Source: Paracoccus lutimaris (GTDB lineage: Bacteria; Pseudomonadota; Alphaproteobacteria; Rhodobacterales; Rhodobacteraceae). From it: a stretch of 64,000 bases of DNA. The translations under genes and the position numbers were made by a program. The notes under the pieces were generated by a model. It was not told the origin of the DNA and searched no databases. It saw nothing but the letters and a program-made list of their open reading frames with translations. This document shows positions 16,443 to 24,116 of the stretch, piece by piece. The stretch spans positions 62,001-126,000 of the forward strand of contig NZ_QPJL01000005.1 in assembly GCF_003337565.1 (NCBI RefSeq), in the 5' to 3' direction. Each line of letters begins with the position of its first letter. Position 1 is the stretch's first letter.

Positions 16443-17423
16443 ATGAAAACCGTTCGTTCCCTGTCCCTTGCCGCCCTGGCACTGGCCCCGGCCCTGGCCG
16501 CCCATGCCGAGGTGCCGCGCGTCGTCGCCGACCTGCCCGCGGTCGCGGCGCTGGTCCAGCAGGTCATGGGCGATCTGGGCCAGCCCGAAACCCTGATCGC
16601 GGCGGGCAGCGACGCGCATCACTATCAGCTGCGCCCCAGTCAGGCCCGCAGCCTGCAACAGGCCGATCTGCTGATCTGGATCGGCCCCGAGATGACGCCC
16701 TGGCTGGACCGCGCCGGCAGCGGTCTGGCCGCCAATGCCACGGCGCTGGCGCTGCTGGACCTGCCCGGCACGCATCGTCAGGATTTTGGTGCCAGCGCGG
16801 CCCATGATCATGAGCATGAGCATGAGCATGAGCATGAGCATGAAGCCGAATCCGGGCACGACCATGACGAAAGCCATGCCGAGGAAGGCCACGACCATTC
16901 CGGCCTTGACCCCCATGCCTGGCTGGCCCCCGGCAATGGCCGGGTTTGGCTGGGCGCCATCGCCGAGGCGCTATCCGCACGCGATCCCGAAAACGCCAAA
17001 ACCTATGCGGCCAATGCCGCCAAGGCACGCGACGAGCTTGCCGCGCTGGACGCCGAACTGAAATCGAACCTTGCGCCGCTGGCCGGTAAGCCCTTCGTGG
17101 TCTTTCACGACGCCTACGGCTATTTCACCGGCCATTACGGGCTGACACCGGCAATCCCGGTCAGTCTTGGCGACGCCTCGACCCCGTCCGCCGCGCGGCT
17201 GGCCGAGATCCGCGACCGCATCGCGGCCGAGGGCGCCGTCTGCGCCTTTCCCGAGGCCAATCACGATGCCGGCCTGATCGCCACCGTCATCGAGGGCACC
17301 GGACTGCGCCAGGGCGCCGCGCTGGACCCCGAGGGCAGCCTGCTGCCCCCCGGCGCCGATCACTATGCCGCCACGCTGCGCAGCATGGCCAAATCCCTGA
17401 CCGAGTGCCTGGGCCAGGGCTGA
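16443..17423 (+). CDS. znuA: Zinc ABC transporter substrate-binding protein ZnuA
   Basis: ZnuA is the periplasmic zinc-binding protein of the ZnuABC importer. The 326-residue precursor has a signal peptide (MKTVRSLSLAALALAPALAAHA), the zinc ligand His in GSDAHHYQLRPSQ, a His/Glu/Asp-rich loop (six HE repeats encoded by a CATGAG hexamer array, then SGHDHDESHAEEGHDH) and the later ligand His in LDPHAWLAPGNG and FHDAYGYF. The His-rich loop is a hallmark of ZnuA in Gram-negatives. The first in-frame ATG at 16416 would precede the signal peptide, so 16443 is used. Confidence 0.95.
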   Translation: MKTVRSLSLAALALAPALAAHAEVPRVVADLPAVAALVQQVMGDLGQPETLIAAGSDAHHYQLRPSQARSLQQADLLIWIGPEMTPWLDRAGSGLAANATALALLDLPGTHRQDFGASAAHDHEHEHEHEHEHEAESGHDHDESHAEEGHDHSGLDPHAWLAPGNGRVWLGAIAEALSARDPENAKTYAANAAKARDELAALDAELKSNLAPLAGKPFVVFHDAYGYFTGHYGLTPAIPVSLGDASTPSAARLAEIRDRIAAEGAVCAFPEANHDAGLIATVIEGTGLRQGAALDPEGSLLPPGADHYAATLRSMAKSLTECLGQG

Positions 17424-17533
17424 CAGGTCAGGGCTGGCTCCGACCTCACGCGCAGGTAGAATCGCCGCCGGGCCGAATATGGTCCGGCGGCTCTGTCTTA
17501 TGCGGCATCATTCGTGGAATCGGTTGATATAAA

Positions 17534-17561
17534 TATAATTTTCTTCAGGAAAAATTCCTGA
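17534..17561 (+). promoter_or_regulatory. Putative hemP promoter with overlapping operator
   Basis: A perfect -10 hexamer TATAAT is at 17534-17539, with a weak -35 (TTCGTG, 17511-17516) at 17-bp spacing. Immediately downstream, over the expected start site, is a perfect 7-3-7 palindrome TCAGGAA-AAA-TTCCTGA (17545-17561). A second, imperfect dyad (TGACATTCC with GGAATTTGTCA) lies at 17573-17596. The placement suits a repressor operator. Because hemP genes are iron-regulated, an iron regulator is the likely partner, but the identity is not shown by the sequence. Confidence 0.5.
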
Positions 17562-17632
17562 CTAATTTCCTTTGACATTCCCTACGGAATTTGTCAGGTT
17601 GCTGTCACCGCGATAGCAACGAGGACAAGGAC

Positions 17633-17809
17633 ATGACCGCGACCCGCCCCGCCGAATTCACGCGTCCCGGCGTGACCGCCCTGCAACGCCTGCCCGAATA
17701 TGATGCCGAATTGCTGACTGCCGGCGGCAATCAGGCGCTGATCGTTCTGGGCGATCAGGTCTACAACCTGCGCATCACCCGCGCAGGCAAGCTTATTCTG
17801 ACGAAGTAA
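17633..17809 (+). CDS. hemP: Hemin uptake protein HemP
   Basis: The 58-residue protein starts MTATRPAEFTRPGVTALQRLPEYDAELL, with the family core QALIVLGDQVYNLRITRAGKLILTK at the C-terminus, the diagnostic part of the HemP/HmuP family. HemP proteins are small cytosolic factors tied to heme uptake and iron control. Here the gene stands alone without receptor or transporter genes, under what looks like its own regulated promoter. The open frame starts at 17591, but the ATG at 17633 follows GAGGACAAGG and matches the family start. Confidence 0.9.
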   Translation: MTATRPAEFTRPGVTALQRLPEYDAELLTAGGNQALIVLGDQVYNLRITRAGKLILTK

Positions 17810-17822
17810 TTTCCCCGAAGCC

Positions 17823-17884
17823 GGCGCGGATTACCCGCGCCGTGGCCCTTTTCCCTCGGGTCGCGCCCCCTATGCGGGGGCGCG
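17823..17884. terminator. Two hairpins between convergent hemP and rluB
   Basis: Hairpin one: GGCGCGG (17823-17829) with CCGCGCC (17835-17841), followed by GTGGCCCTTTT, serves hemP. Hairpin two: CGCGCCCCC (17862-17870) with GGGGGCGCG (17876-17884), with the rluB stop codon inside it, serves rluB or both directions. They fill the 60-bp convergent gap. Confidence 0.6.
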
Positions 17885-19414
17885 ATTCGTTTTGGGACCC
17901 GGCTTGAAGCCGCCCGGTTTCCCGCCCGGCTTGCCGGATTTGAAATCGCGACCGGGCTTGCCGTCGCCTTGGGGTTTTCCGCCCTCACCACGCGGCTTGA
18001 ACCCGCCCGGCTTGCCGTCCCGAGGCTTGAAGCCACCCCGCTCACCCTCGCCCGAGCGCGGACGTTCACCACCCTTGAAGCCGGGCTTGCCGCTGCGCGC
18101 CGGACGTTCACCGTCCCGCGGCGCATCCGCGCGGTCCCGGAACCCCGAAGGCTTGCCATAGGGCTTGCGCTCGCCATCCTCGCGGCGGGCGAAAGGCTTG
18201 CGGTCGCCGTCTTCACGACGGGCATAGGGTTTACGATCCCCGTCCTCACGCTTCACGAAGGGTTTGCGCTCACCGTCCTCGCGCTTGGCATAGGGGCGGC
18301 GCTCGCCGTCCTCACGCTTCACAAAGGGCTTGCGCTCACCGTCCTCGCGCTTGGCATAGGGGCGGCGCTCGCCGTCCTCACGCTTCACGAAAGGCTTGCG
18401 GTCCCCGTCCTCGCGCTTGGCATAGGGGCGGCGTTCGCCGTCTTCACGTTTCACGAAAGGCTTGCGGTCCCCGTCCTCGCGCTTGGCATAGGGGCGGCGT
18501 TCGCCATCCTCACGCTTCACGAAAGGCTTGCGCTCACCGTCCTCGCGGCGCGCAAAAGGACGGCGCTCGCCATCCGGGCGGGGGCCACGGCTGCGGCCCT
18601 CGTCATCGGAACGCGCGGCGCCACGCTCGCGGAAGCTGCGGGGTTTTTCGTCGGTCTCGCCGGTCAGCAGCCCGCCCAGCTGGTCGCGCAGCACCTTGCG
18701 CTTGACCTCGCGGACCTCGTTTTCTTCCATGCCGGTCAGCTTGAAGGGGCCGTAGCCGACGCGGATCAGCCGGTTCACGATCAGCCCGACATGGGCCATG
18801 GCGCGGCGGATCTCGCGGTTCTTGCCCTCGCGGATGCCGACGGTCAGCCAGGCATTGGCGCCCTGCTGGCTGTCCAGGCTGATCTCCATCGGCTGGAATT
18901 CCTCGCCGTCGATGGTGACGCCGCGGCGCAGGGGGGCAAAGGTCAGGTCATTGGGCTGGCCGTTGACGCGCACGCGATAGCGGCGCAGCCAGCCGGTGGT
19001 GGGCAGTTCCAACCGGCGCTTGAGCTCACCGTCATTGGTCAGCAAAAGCAGCCCCTCGGAATTCAGGTCCAGCCGGCCGACGGTCATCACCCGCGGCAGA
19101 TCGCGCGGCAGCGCATCGAACACCGTCTGGCGCCCCTTTTCATCCGAGGACGAGGTCACCAGCCCAAGCGGCTTGTAATAGAGCCAAAGCCGGGTTTCCT
19201 GCGGCTCGTCCAGCGGCTTGCCATCGACGCGGATCTTGTCCGAGGGCGTGACATCCAGCGCCGGGCTGTCGATCTTTTGCCCGTTCACGCTGACGCGGCC
19301 CTCAAGGATCATGCGTTCAGCCTCGCGGCGGCTGGCGACGCCCGCGCGCGCCATCACCTTGGCGATGCGGTCGGCATTGGGATTGGCATTGGGGGATTCG
19401 GGGGTGTCGGTCAT
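17870..19414 (-). CDS. rluB: 23S rRNA pseudouridine synthase RluB-type with repetitive basic tail
   Basis: The enzyme isomerises a uridine in 23S rRNA (position 2605 in E. coli RluB). The 514-residue protein has an S4 RNA-binding domain (about 15-65), a catalytic domain with Asp116 in GRLDLNSEGLLLLTNDGEL, and the family motif EGKNREIRRAM at 196-205. The core ends near residue 250. The other half is low complexity: thirteen tandem 11-residue units of the type REDGERKPFVK (279-421), then a Gly/Lys/Pro-rich end (GFKPRDGKPGG). The tail is rich in Arg, Lys, Asp and Glu and is likely disordered and RNA-interacting. The core is normal; the extension is unusually long for the family. Confidence 0.92.
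   Translation of the reverse strand: MTDTPESPNANPNADRIAKVMARAGVASRREAERMILEGRVSVNGQKIDSPALDVTPSDKIRVDGKPLDEPQETRLWLYYKPLGLVTSSSDEKGRQTVFDALPRDLPRVMTVGRLDLNSEGLLLLTNDGELKRRLELPTTGWLRRYRVRVNGQPNDLTFAPLRRGVTIDGEEFQPMEISLDSQQGANAWLTVGIREGKNREIRRAMAHVGLIVNRLIRVGYGPFKLTGMEENEVREVKRKVLRDQLGGLLTGETDEKPRSFRERGAARSDDEGRSRGPRPDGERRPFARREDGERKPFVKREDGERRPYAKREDGDRKPFVKREDGERRPYAKREDGDRKPFVKREDGERRPYAKREDGERKPFVKREDGERRPYAKREDGERKPFVKREDGDRKPYARREDGDRKPFARREDGERKPYGKPSGFRDRADAPRDGERPARSGKPGFKGGERPRSGEGERGGFKPRDGKPGGFKPRGEGGKPQGDGKPGRDFKSGKPGGKPGGFKPGPKTNRAPA
18152..18580 (-). repeat. Thirteen tandem 33-bp repeats inside rluB
   Basis: Each 33-bp unit encodes eleven residues, alternating REDG(E/D)RKPFVK and REDGERRPYAK, so there is also a 66-bp (22-residue) higher-order period in the middle. 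Outer copies diverge (RPDGERRPFAR at the start, REDGERKPYGK at the end), while the central copies are nearly identical. This suggests expansion by slippage or unequal recombination. The reading frame is kept throughout. Confidence 0.95.
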
Positions 19415-19629
19415 GGCGATCTCCTGCGCATCTCTGCGGTGGCAAAGCGGGATGAATACGCCATCCGCCCCCGAAAGGAAAGGGAGACATGCGGGCCTGA
19501 CCAGAGGTCAGAGGCCCGCGCCGGCGATCCGTGCAGGTGCGCTTTCAGATTGCAGGCAAGGACGGAACTGCATGGGACATGCGTTCACGCGCAAAGGACG
19601 GAATGTGGATGGGTGATTTCGGGTTGAAA

Positions 19630-19705
19630 TGGTGCCGCAGAAGGGACTCGAACCCCCGACCCCAACATTACGAATGTCGTGCTCTACCAGCTGAGCTACT
19701 GCGGC
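19630..19705 (-). tRNA. tRNA-Thr (anticodon CGT)
   Basis: The minus-strand product folds as a standard 76-nt tRNA. The acceptor stem is GCCGCAG paired with CTGCGGC, followed by discriminator A and an encoded CCA; the D arm is GCTCAGCTGGTAGAGC; the anticodon stem is CGACA/TGTTG around the loop TTCGTAA; the T arm contains GGTTCGAGTCC. The anticodon CGT reads ACG (Thr). It lies alone between rluB and the hemY-like gene. Confidence 0.97.
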
Positions 19706-19875
19706 ATCCGCGCCGATGTATCAGCGCAGGGCGATCCTCGCAAGACGCATTTGCGCCCGTTCGGACCTCTGGTCTTGGCGGGGGCGAGGCCGCCCCGACC
19801 GGCAAGCGCTGCCGTCTTCCGGCATGTCTTGCGCCGCGCCGGATAACAGGTTCCGGCACGGCGCGAAAGAGGGGG

Positions 19876-21660
19876 TCAGCGCTTTTTGGCCGCCACCGGC
19901 ACATCGTCCAGCGGCTCGACATCGGGGCGGACCGGCAGGATATCGCCCTGCCTCGCGATCTGCGGCTTATGCGCAGGCTCGGGCCTAAGAAGCTCGGGGC
20001 GCGGGGCCTCGGGTTCCGGCTCGGGCTCGGGATCGGTGACGGTCATCGCCGGCTCACCCGTGTCGTCGTAATCCGATTCCCGCGGCACCATGCCCGGCGC
20101 GACATGCGGCAGATCGGAGCCGGAGGCTTTCTCGGGCGCTTTCTCGGCGGGCTTCGGGGCGGCGGGCGGCGGGTCGTCGGGTTCGTCGCCGATCATGCCC
20201 GGCCGCAGGCTGGCGGTGCCGGGTGCGACCACCTCGGCATCGGCGGCGGCGTCGCGGCGCGCGGGCACCGGGGCCGCAGGCGCGCCGACCAGCAAGGGCA
20301 GCATCTCGACGCCATTGCCGGGCATGGTGCCCCAGACCGGGGTCTGCGGCTCGCGCCAGCTCAGCGTGTCAAAGCCGCCGCAGCTGTCGCAGACCGGCGA
20401 CCATTCGGCCATGACATTATGGCACTTGTCGCAGACCCATTGCGGGCCACGGCTGGCGACCAGCGCCCTCGCCAGAATGCCGCGCACCACCGCGTCGTCG
20501 CCCCCCTCGCCGCGCTCGATCGCGGCCAGCAGCGACAGCGAACGCACGGTCGGGTGCTTTTCGGCCAGATCGCCAAGCGCACGGCGGGCACCGGGGAAAT
20601 CCTCGGCGGTCAGCAACAGCTCGGCGCGCAACAGCCGGGTTTCCTCGTGATCGGGGTTTTGCCGCATCAGGTCCTCGAAACGGCGCAGCCTTGCAGCCGG
20701 CTTTTCATCGGGGACGATCTCGGCATAAGTCGAGGCGATCGAGGGATGGGGCCGCACGCTCCAAGTCTTTTGCAGGACGCGGCTGGCATTGCGAGCGTCA
20801 TTTTGCGCGATATAGCTGCGGGCCGCCAGCACCGCCGCCGGAACCAGATCCGGGCTGGCGCGGCTGGCCGAGATCGCGGCCTCGCGCGCGCTGATCGAAT
20901 TGCCCTCGGCCAGCACGTCCGAGGCCTCTTTCAGCGCCAGCACGGCGTCGCGGCGGATATGGACGTCCTGCGGCAATTGCCCCTGCTTGCGCTTGTCCTT
21001 GAGGACCGCGCGCGCGCCTTTCCAGTCGCCCTGCCGGGTCTGCAATTCCAGCAGCGTATCCTGTACCTCGGCATGGCGCGGCTTCAACGCATAGGCCTTT
21101 TCGGCCAGTTTCAGCGCGGTAGCGGTGTCGCCCTCGGCCAGTTTCTGGCGCAGAAGGCCGCGCACCCCGACGAAACGGGTGCGTTCGTCATTCAGCAGGC
21201 GGCGATAGACCTCGCCCGCCTTGGCCTTGTCGCCCGCCACCTCGGCGGCCTGCGCGGCCAAAAGCTCGGTCACCTGCGCATTGTCCAAAAGCTTGGCGGC
21301 GCGGGCGGCCTTGTCCTGCGCCAGCCGCCCCTCGCCCGAGGCGACGGCCAGCATGCCTTCGGACAGTGCCGCATAGCCCTTGCGCTCGCGCGAGCGGTCG
21401 AAATAGCGGGTGATCGCGGTTTCATCCCCCATCAGGAACCGCACAAAGGCCAGAGCCAGCATCAACAGCCTGACCACCAGCCAGCCCAGCAGCACGACGA
21501 CGGTCGCCGCGATCATGGTCTGGACCGGTCCCAGCACATATTCGGTGCCGCCATAGACCAGCGTCAGCCCATCACCGCTTTCCGAAAGCTGCATCGCGCC
21601 CAACGTGACGGCCAGGACGATAGCGAAAAAGATCAGTATTTTCAAAGCCGAAAGCAGCAT
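19876..21660 (-). CDS. hemY: HemY-type TPR membrane protein with C-terminal zinc ribbon (LapB-like architecture)
   Basis: The protein has 594 residues from MLLSALKILIFF. Two N-terminal membrane segments (about 5-22 and 45-70) flank a short periplasmic loop, the HemY N-terminal pattern. A long helical TPR-like region follows (about 90-400). Near residue 405-425 is a rubredoxin-like pair of CxxC motifs (CDKCHNVMAEWSPVCDSCGG), then a disordered acidic/Pro-rich end. Despite its name, HemY of this type has no proven catalytic role in heme synthesis. The membrane-TPR-metal ribbon layout recalls LapB (YciM), which controls LPS synthesis by proteolysis. It follows the mitofilin-like gene by 10 nt and lies downstream of hemD. 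Confidence 0.85.
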   Translation of the reverse strand: MLLSALKILIFFAIVLAVTLGAMQLSESGDGLTLVYGGTEYVLGPVQTMIAATVVVLLGWLVVRLLMLALAFVRFLMGDETAITRYFDRSRERKGYAALSEGMLAVASGEGRLAQDKAARAAKLLDNAQVTELLAAQAAEVAGDKAKAGEVYRRLLNDERTRFVGVRGLLRQKLAEGDTATALKLAEKAYALKPRHAEVQDTLLELQTRQGDWKGARAVLKDKRKQGQLPQDVHIRRDAVLALKEASDVLAEGNSISAREAAISASRASPDLVPAAVLAARSYIAQNDARNASRVLQKTWSVRPHPSIASTYAEIVPDEKPAARLRRFEDLMRQNPDHEETRLLRAELLLTAEDFPGARRALGDLAEKHPTVRSLSLLAAIERGEGGDDAVVRGILARALVASRGPQWVCDKCHNVMAEWSPVCDSCGGFDTLSWREPQTPVWGTMPGNGVEMLPLLVGAPAAPVPARRDAAADAEVVAPGTASLRPGMIGDEPDDPPPAAPKPAEKAPEKASGSDLPHVAPGMVPRESDYDDTGEPAMTVTDPEPEPEPEAPRPELLRPEPAHKPQIARQGDILPVRPDVEPLDDVPVAAKKR

Positions 21661-21670
21661 CTGATCCCCC

Positions 21671-23203
21671 TTACAGGCTGCCGGCGGCCAAAGTGGCCAG
21701 CGCGGTATCGGCATCAACCCAGATCTGGGCACGGGTCGTCCAGCCGGCCATGGCCTCTTGCGCCGGCTGCGGCAGGCTGGCTATTCCGGCCAGCGCGCCG
21801 CGAATATCGCCGGCCTTCACCGCCGCATCGGCGCGCGAGAGCACCGCGTCGGGATCATCCCCCTCGCGCGGCTCGACCGAGCGGGCGCCGGTCTGCACGC
21901 GCAGGAAATCCCCGATCACGCCAAAGGCCCCGCCCTGATTGGGCGCGGCGTTCAGCGCGGCGGCCAGCCCGGCACGGGCGGCGGCTGGGAATTCGGCGCG
22001 CAGCTGTTCCAGCGTCGGCACATCGCCGGTCAGCACCGCCGGCGGCGCGACACCCGCAGCATTCAGATCGGTCAGCGCCTGATCGCGGCTGCCACCGGTC
22101 TCGATGGCGGCGCGTAAGGCGGCGGCGGCCGTCGCGGCCTGTGCACGGCGGTTCGCGGCCTCGGCGCTGTCCTGCAGCGCGGAGGCCTGCGATTCGGCGG
22201 CGGCAATGCGCTGCTCGGCCTCGGCGGCCGAGGCGGCGATCTGGCTTTGCAGCGCCTCGGCCTGCGCAACGAAGCCCTGCAATTGCTCGGCCGAGCCGGC
22301 ATCCCCTGCCGGGCGCGAGGCCAATTCGTCAAGGCGCTGCTGCTGGGCGGCCAGCCGGGCGGTCATCTCGTTCAGGACCGCCTGCATCTGCTCGCCCCCC
22401 TCGCCCGAGACGACGGGCGCCACGACCGGGCGCGCGGCCAGATCGGCGACGGTCTTTTCTAGCGCCGCCAGCTGGCCGGTCAGTGCCGAGACATCGCCCG
22501 GGGGCTGAAGATCGGCCAGCGCCTGACGCGCGGCATCGGCCCCGGCCTCGGCGGCGCGGTTGGCGATGGCCTCGGTTTGGGTGCGGAATTCGGCGGTCGC
22601 GGCCTCGGCCCCGGCGGCGCGGGCGGCCTCAAGCTGGCCCTCGGCGGGGGCGGCGGCGGGCGCGACCGGTTGCCATGCGGCGGGCAGATGCGGAATCGCC
22701 CAATAGGCGGCGCCGGCACCAAGGCCGGCCGCGACCACACCGCCCAGAAAGGTCGGCATGAAGCCGGCCTTGCGCACCTCGACCACGCGGGTCTCGACCT
22801 TGGTCGCGGGGGCCGGATTGGGGGCCGCATTGGCGGACGGGGCGGCGGCAGAAGGGGTGGCGGGCGCGGCGGCGGGCTTCACCGGCTCGGGCTTGGCGGC
22901 CTCCTTGACCGGCTCGGATTTCGTCACCGGGGGCACGCTGCTGGCGGCGGATTTCGCGGCTGCGGCCGATTCGGCTGCGGCATTCGGCCCGGTCGCGGCT
23001 TTGGGCGCGGCGGCCTCCGGCCCCTTTCCCGAACCGACCAGCTTCGACTCGACCAGCGGCTTCGGCTCAGACTTGGCGGCAGCGGCACCATCGCCCGCGC
23101 TGATCGGATGGCTGTCGATCACCGCCCCTGATACGGGTTTCTTTTTGCTGTCCTTTCCGGGGGTTGCCTTGTTTTCGCTGGCATCGGTCTCTGGCTTTTT
23201 CAC
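21671..23203 (-). CDS. Mitofilin/Mic60-like inner-membrane protein (COG4223, HemX-like)
   Basis: The protein has 510 residues: an N-terminal Ala/Pro/Lys/Glu-rich cytosolic segment (1-150), one transmembrane helix (MPTFLGGVVAAGLGAGAAYWAI), a long Ala/Gln/Glu-rich coiled coil (about 185-360: LAALEKTVADLAA, RLAAQQQRLDELA, AEAEQRIAAAESQA) and a C-terminal helical domain (SRADAAVKAGDIRGALAGIASLP). This is the layout of alphaproteobacterial mitofilin (Mic60) homologues, which shape inner-membrane contact sites. The gene stands between hemD and hemY, the conserved place in this class and the source of the 'HemX' label. The family fit is good, but sequence conservation is low outside the ends. Confidence 0.8.
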   Translation of the reverse strand: MKKPETDASENKATPGKDSKKKPVSGAVIDSHPISAGDGAAAAKSEPKPLVESKLVGSGKGPEAAAPKAATGPNAAAESAAAAKSAASSVPPVTKSEPVKEAAKPEPVKPAAAPATPSAAAPSANAAPNPAPATKVETRVVEVRKAGFMPTFLGGVVAAGLGAGAAYWAIPHLPAAWQPVAPAAAPAEGQLEAARAAGAEAATAEFRTQTEAIANRAAEAGADAARQALADLQPPGDVSALTGQLAALEKTVADLAARPVVAPVVSGEGGEQMQAVLNEMTARLAAQQQRLDELASRPAGDAGSAEQLQGFVAQAEALQSQIAASAAEAEQRIAAAESQASALQDSAEAANRRAQAATAAAALRAAIETGGSRDQALTDLNAAGVAPPAVLTGDVPTLEQLRAEFPAAARAGLAAALNAAPNQGGAFGVIGDFLRVQTGARSVEPREGDDPDAVLSRADAAVKAGDIRGALAGIASLPQPAQEAMAGWTTRAQIWVDADTALATLAAGSL

Positions 23204-23333
23204 AACTCTTCCCCGTTCCCTTATGGATCGCGCCGCAGCTGGCTTGCGCCTGTGCCGTGCCGGCTGGGGGCGATCGTGCCTCTGGCTCTGGCGGTCAGTC
23301 TAGACGGCACGGCGCAGCGCCTCAACCCGCGCG

Positions 23334-24047
23334 TCACATGGATTGTTCCGGCAAGTCCCGGGACTTCAGCAGCGTCCCAATCGCTCGCAGCACGCCCATG
23401 GCATCGGGGATTGCCGCAACGGCAAGGCGGTCCTGCCGACCCTGCCACCGGGCGGCGGCAGCGGCGCTGATCGCCACCAGCCACAGCGCCGCATGCGCCT
23501 GCCCCAGCTGCGCCGAAAGCAACCCGGCCGAACGCGGCGAAAACAGCGGCAGGATCACCGGCGCGCTGCCCGCCAGCACCCGATGCGCGGCATCCGTCAG
23601 CGGCTGGGGCATCTGGTCATAGACCACCATCCCCGGCACCGGCAGCTGCCTAGCGACATGGGCGCCATGCGGATGCAGCCAGTCTTCACCCAACCCGGCC
23701 AGCAGCGGCATCATCCGCGCCGCGTCGCCCGGCCCCTCGGTCACATTGAACCCCGCCGCCCGCGCCGCCTCGGCCGTCGCCGGTCCGACGCAGATCGCGG
23801 GCCGCCCCTGCCCCGGACCGGCCCAGGGCACCGCATGAACCGAGGTAAAGACCAGCCCCTGCGCCTGCGCCAGCCGCGCGGTATCATGGGCGACCGGCAC
23901 AATGCGCAGAACCGGCGCGATCACCGTTTCCAGCCCCAGATGCGCGGCCTCTGCGGCAAAACGCCGCGAGGCCGGCTCGGGCCGGGTCAGCAGCAGCACG
24001 GGGGCGGCGTCGGAAGACGAGGTGTCAGAAGGCATGGCACGCGGCAT
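23334..24047 (-). CDS. hemD: Uroporphyrinogen-III synthase HemD
   Basis: HemD closes and inverts hydroxymethylbilane to uroporphyrinogen III, the branch point of heme, siroheme and cobalamin synthesis. The 237-residue protein shows the family elements LLLTRPEPASRRFAAE, VFTSVHAV, ICVGPATAEAARAAGF, the second-domain LPLFSPRSAG and a C-terminal AAIPDAMGVLRAIGTLL. Overall conservation in HemD is low, so the call relies on order of motifs and context. The start may be the internal Met at 24035. It is divergent from tsaD, and the next genes on its strand are the mitofilin-like and HemY-like genes. Confidence 0.88.
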   Translation of the reverse strand: MPRAMPSDTSSSDAAPVLLLTRPEPASRRFAAEAAHLGLETVIAPVLRIVPVAHDTARLAQAQGLVFTSVHAVPWAGPGQGRPAICVGPATAEAARAAGFNVTEGPGDAARMMPLLAGLGEDWLHPHGAHVARQLPVPGMVVYDQMPQPLTDAAHRVLAGSAPVILPLFSPRSAGLLSAQLGQAHAALWLVAISAAAAARWQGRQDRLAVAAIPDAMGVLRAIGTLLKSRDLPEQSM

Positions 24048-24116
24048 GGAAATCGGCGGGGCAAGATGTTACGTCCCATTGCCTAGGCCCTTGGCCGCAC
24101 AGGAACAAGGATAAGC

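Noticed and set aside
16807..16842. CATGAG hexamer array as a regulatory repeat
   Set aside because: It encodes the His-Glu loop of ZnuA in frame and needs no other explanation.
18152..18580. Regular repeats as a possible CRISPR array
   Set aside because: The 33-bp units are adjacent without spacers and encode in-frame 11-residue repeats within rluB.
19531..22761. A 1076-codon open frame spanning tRNA-Thr, hemY and the mitofilin-like gene
   Set aside because: It crosses a tRNA and antisense regions of two well-supported genes and has low-complexity Arg/Pro/Gln composition.
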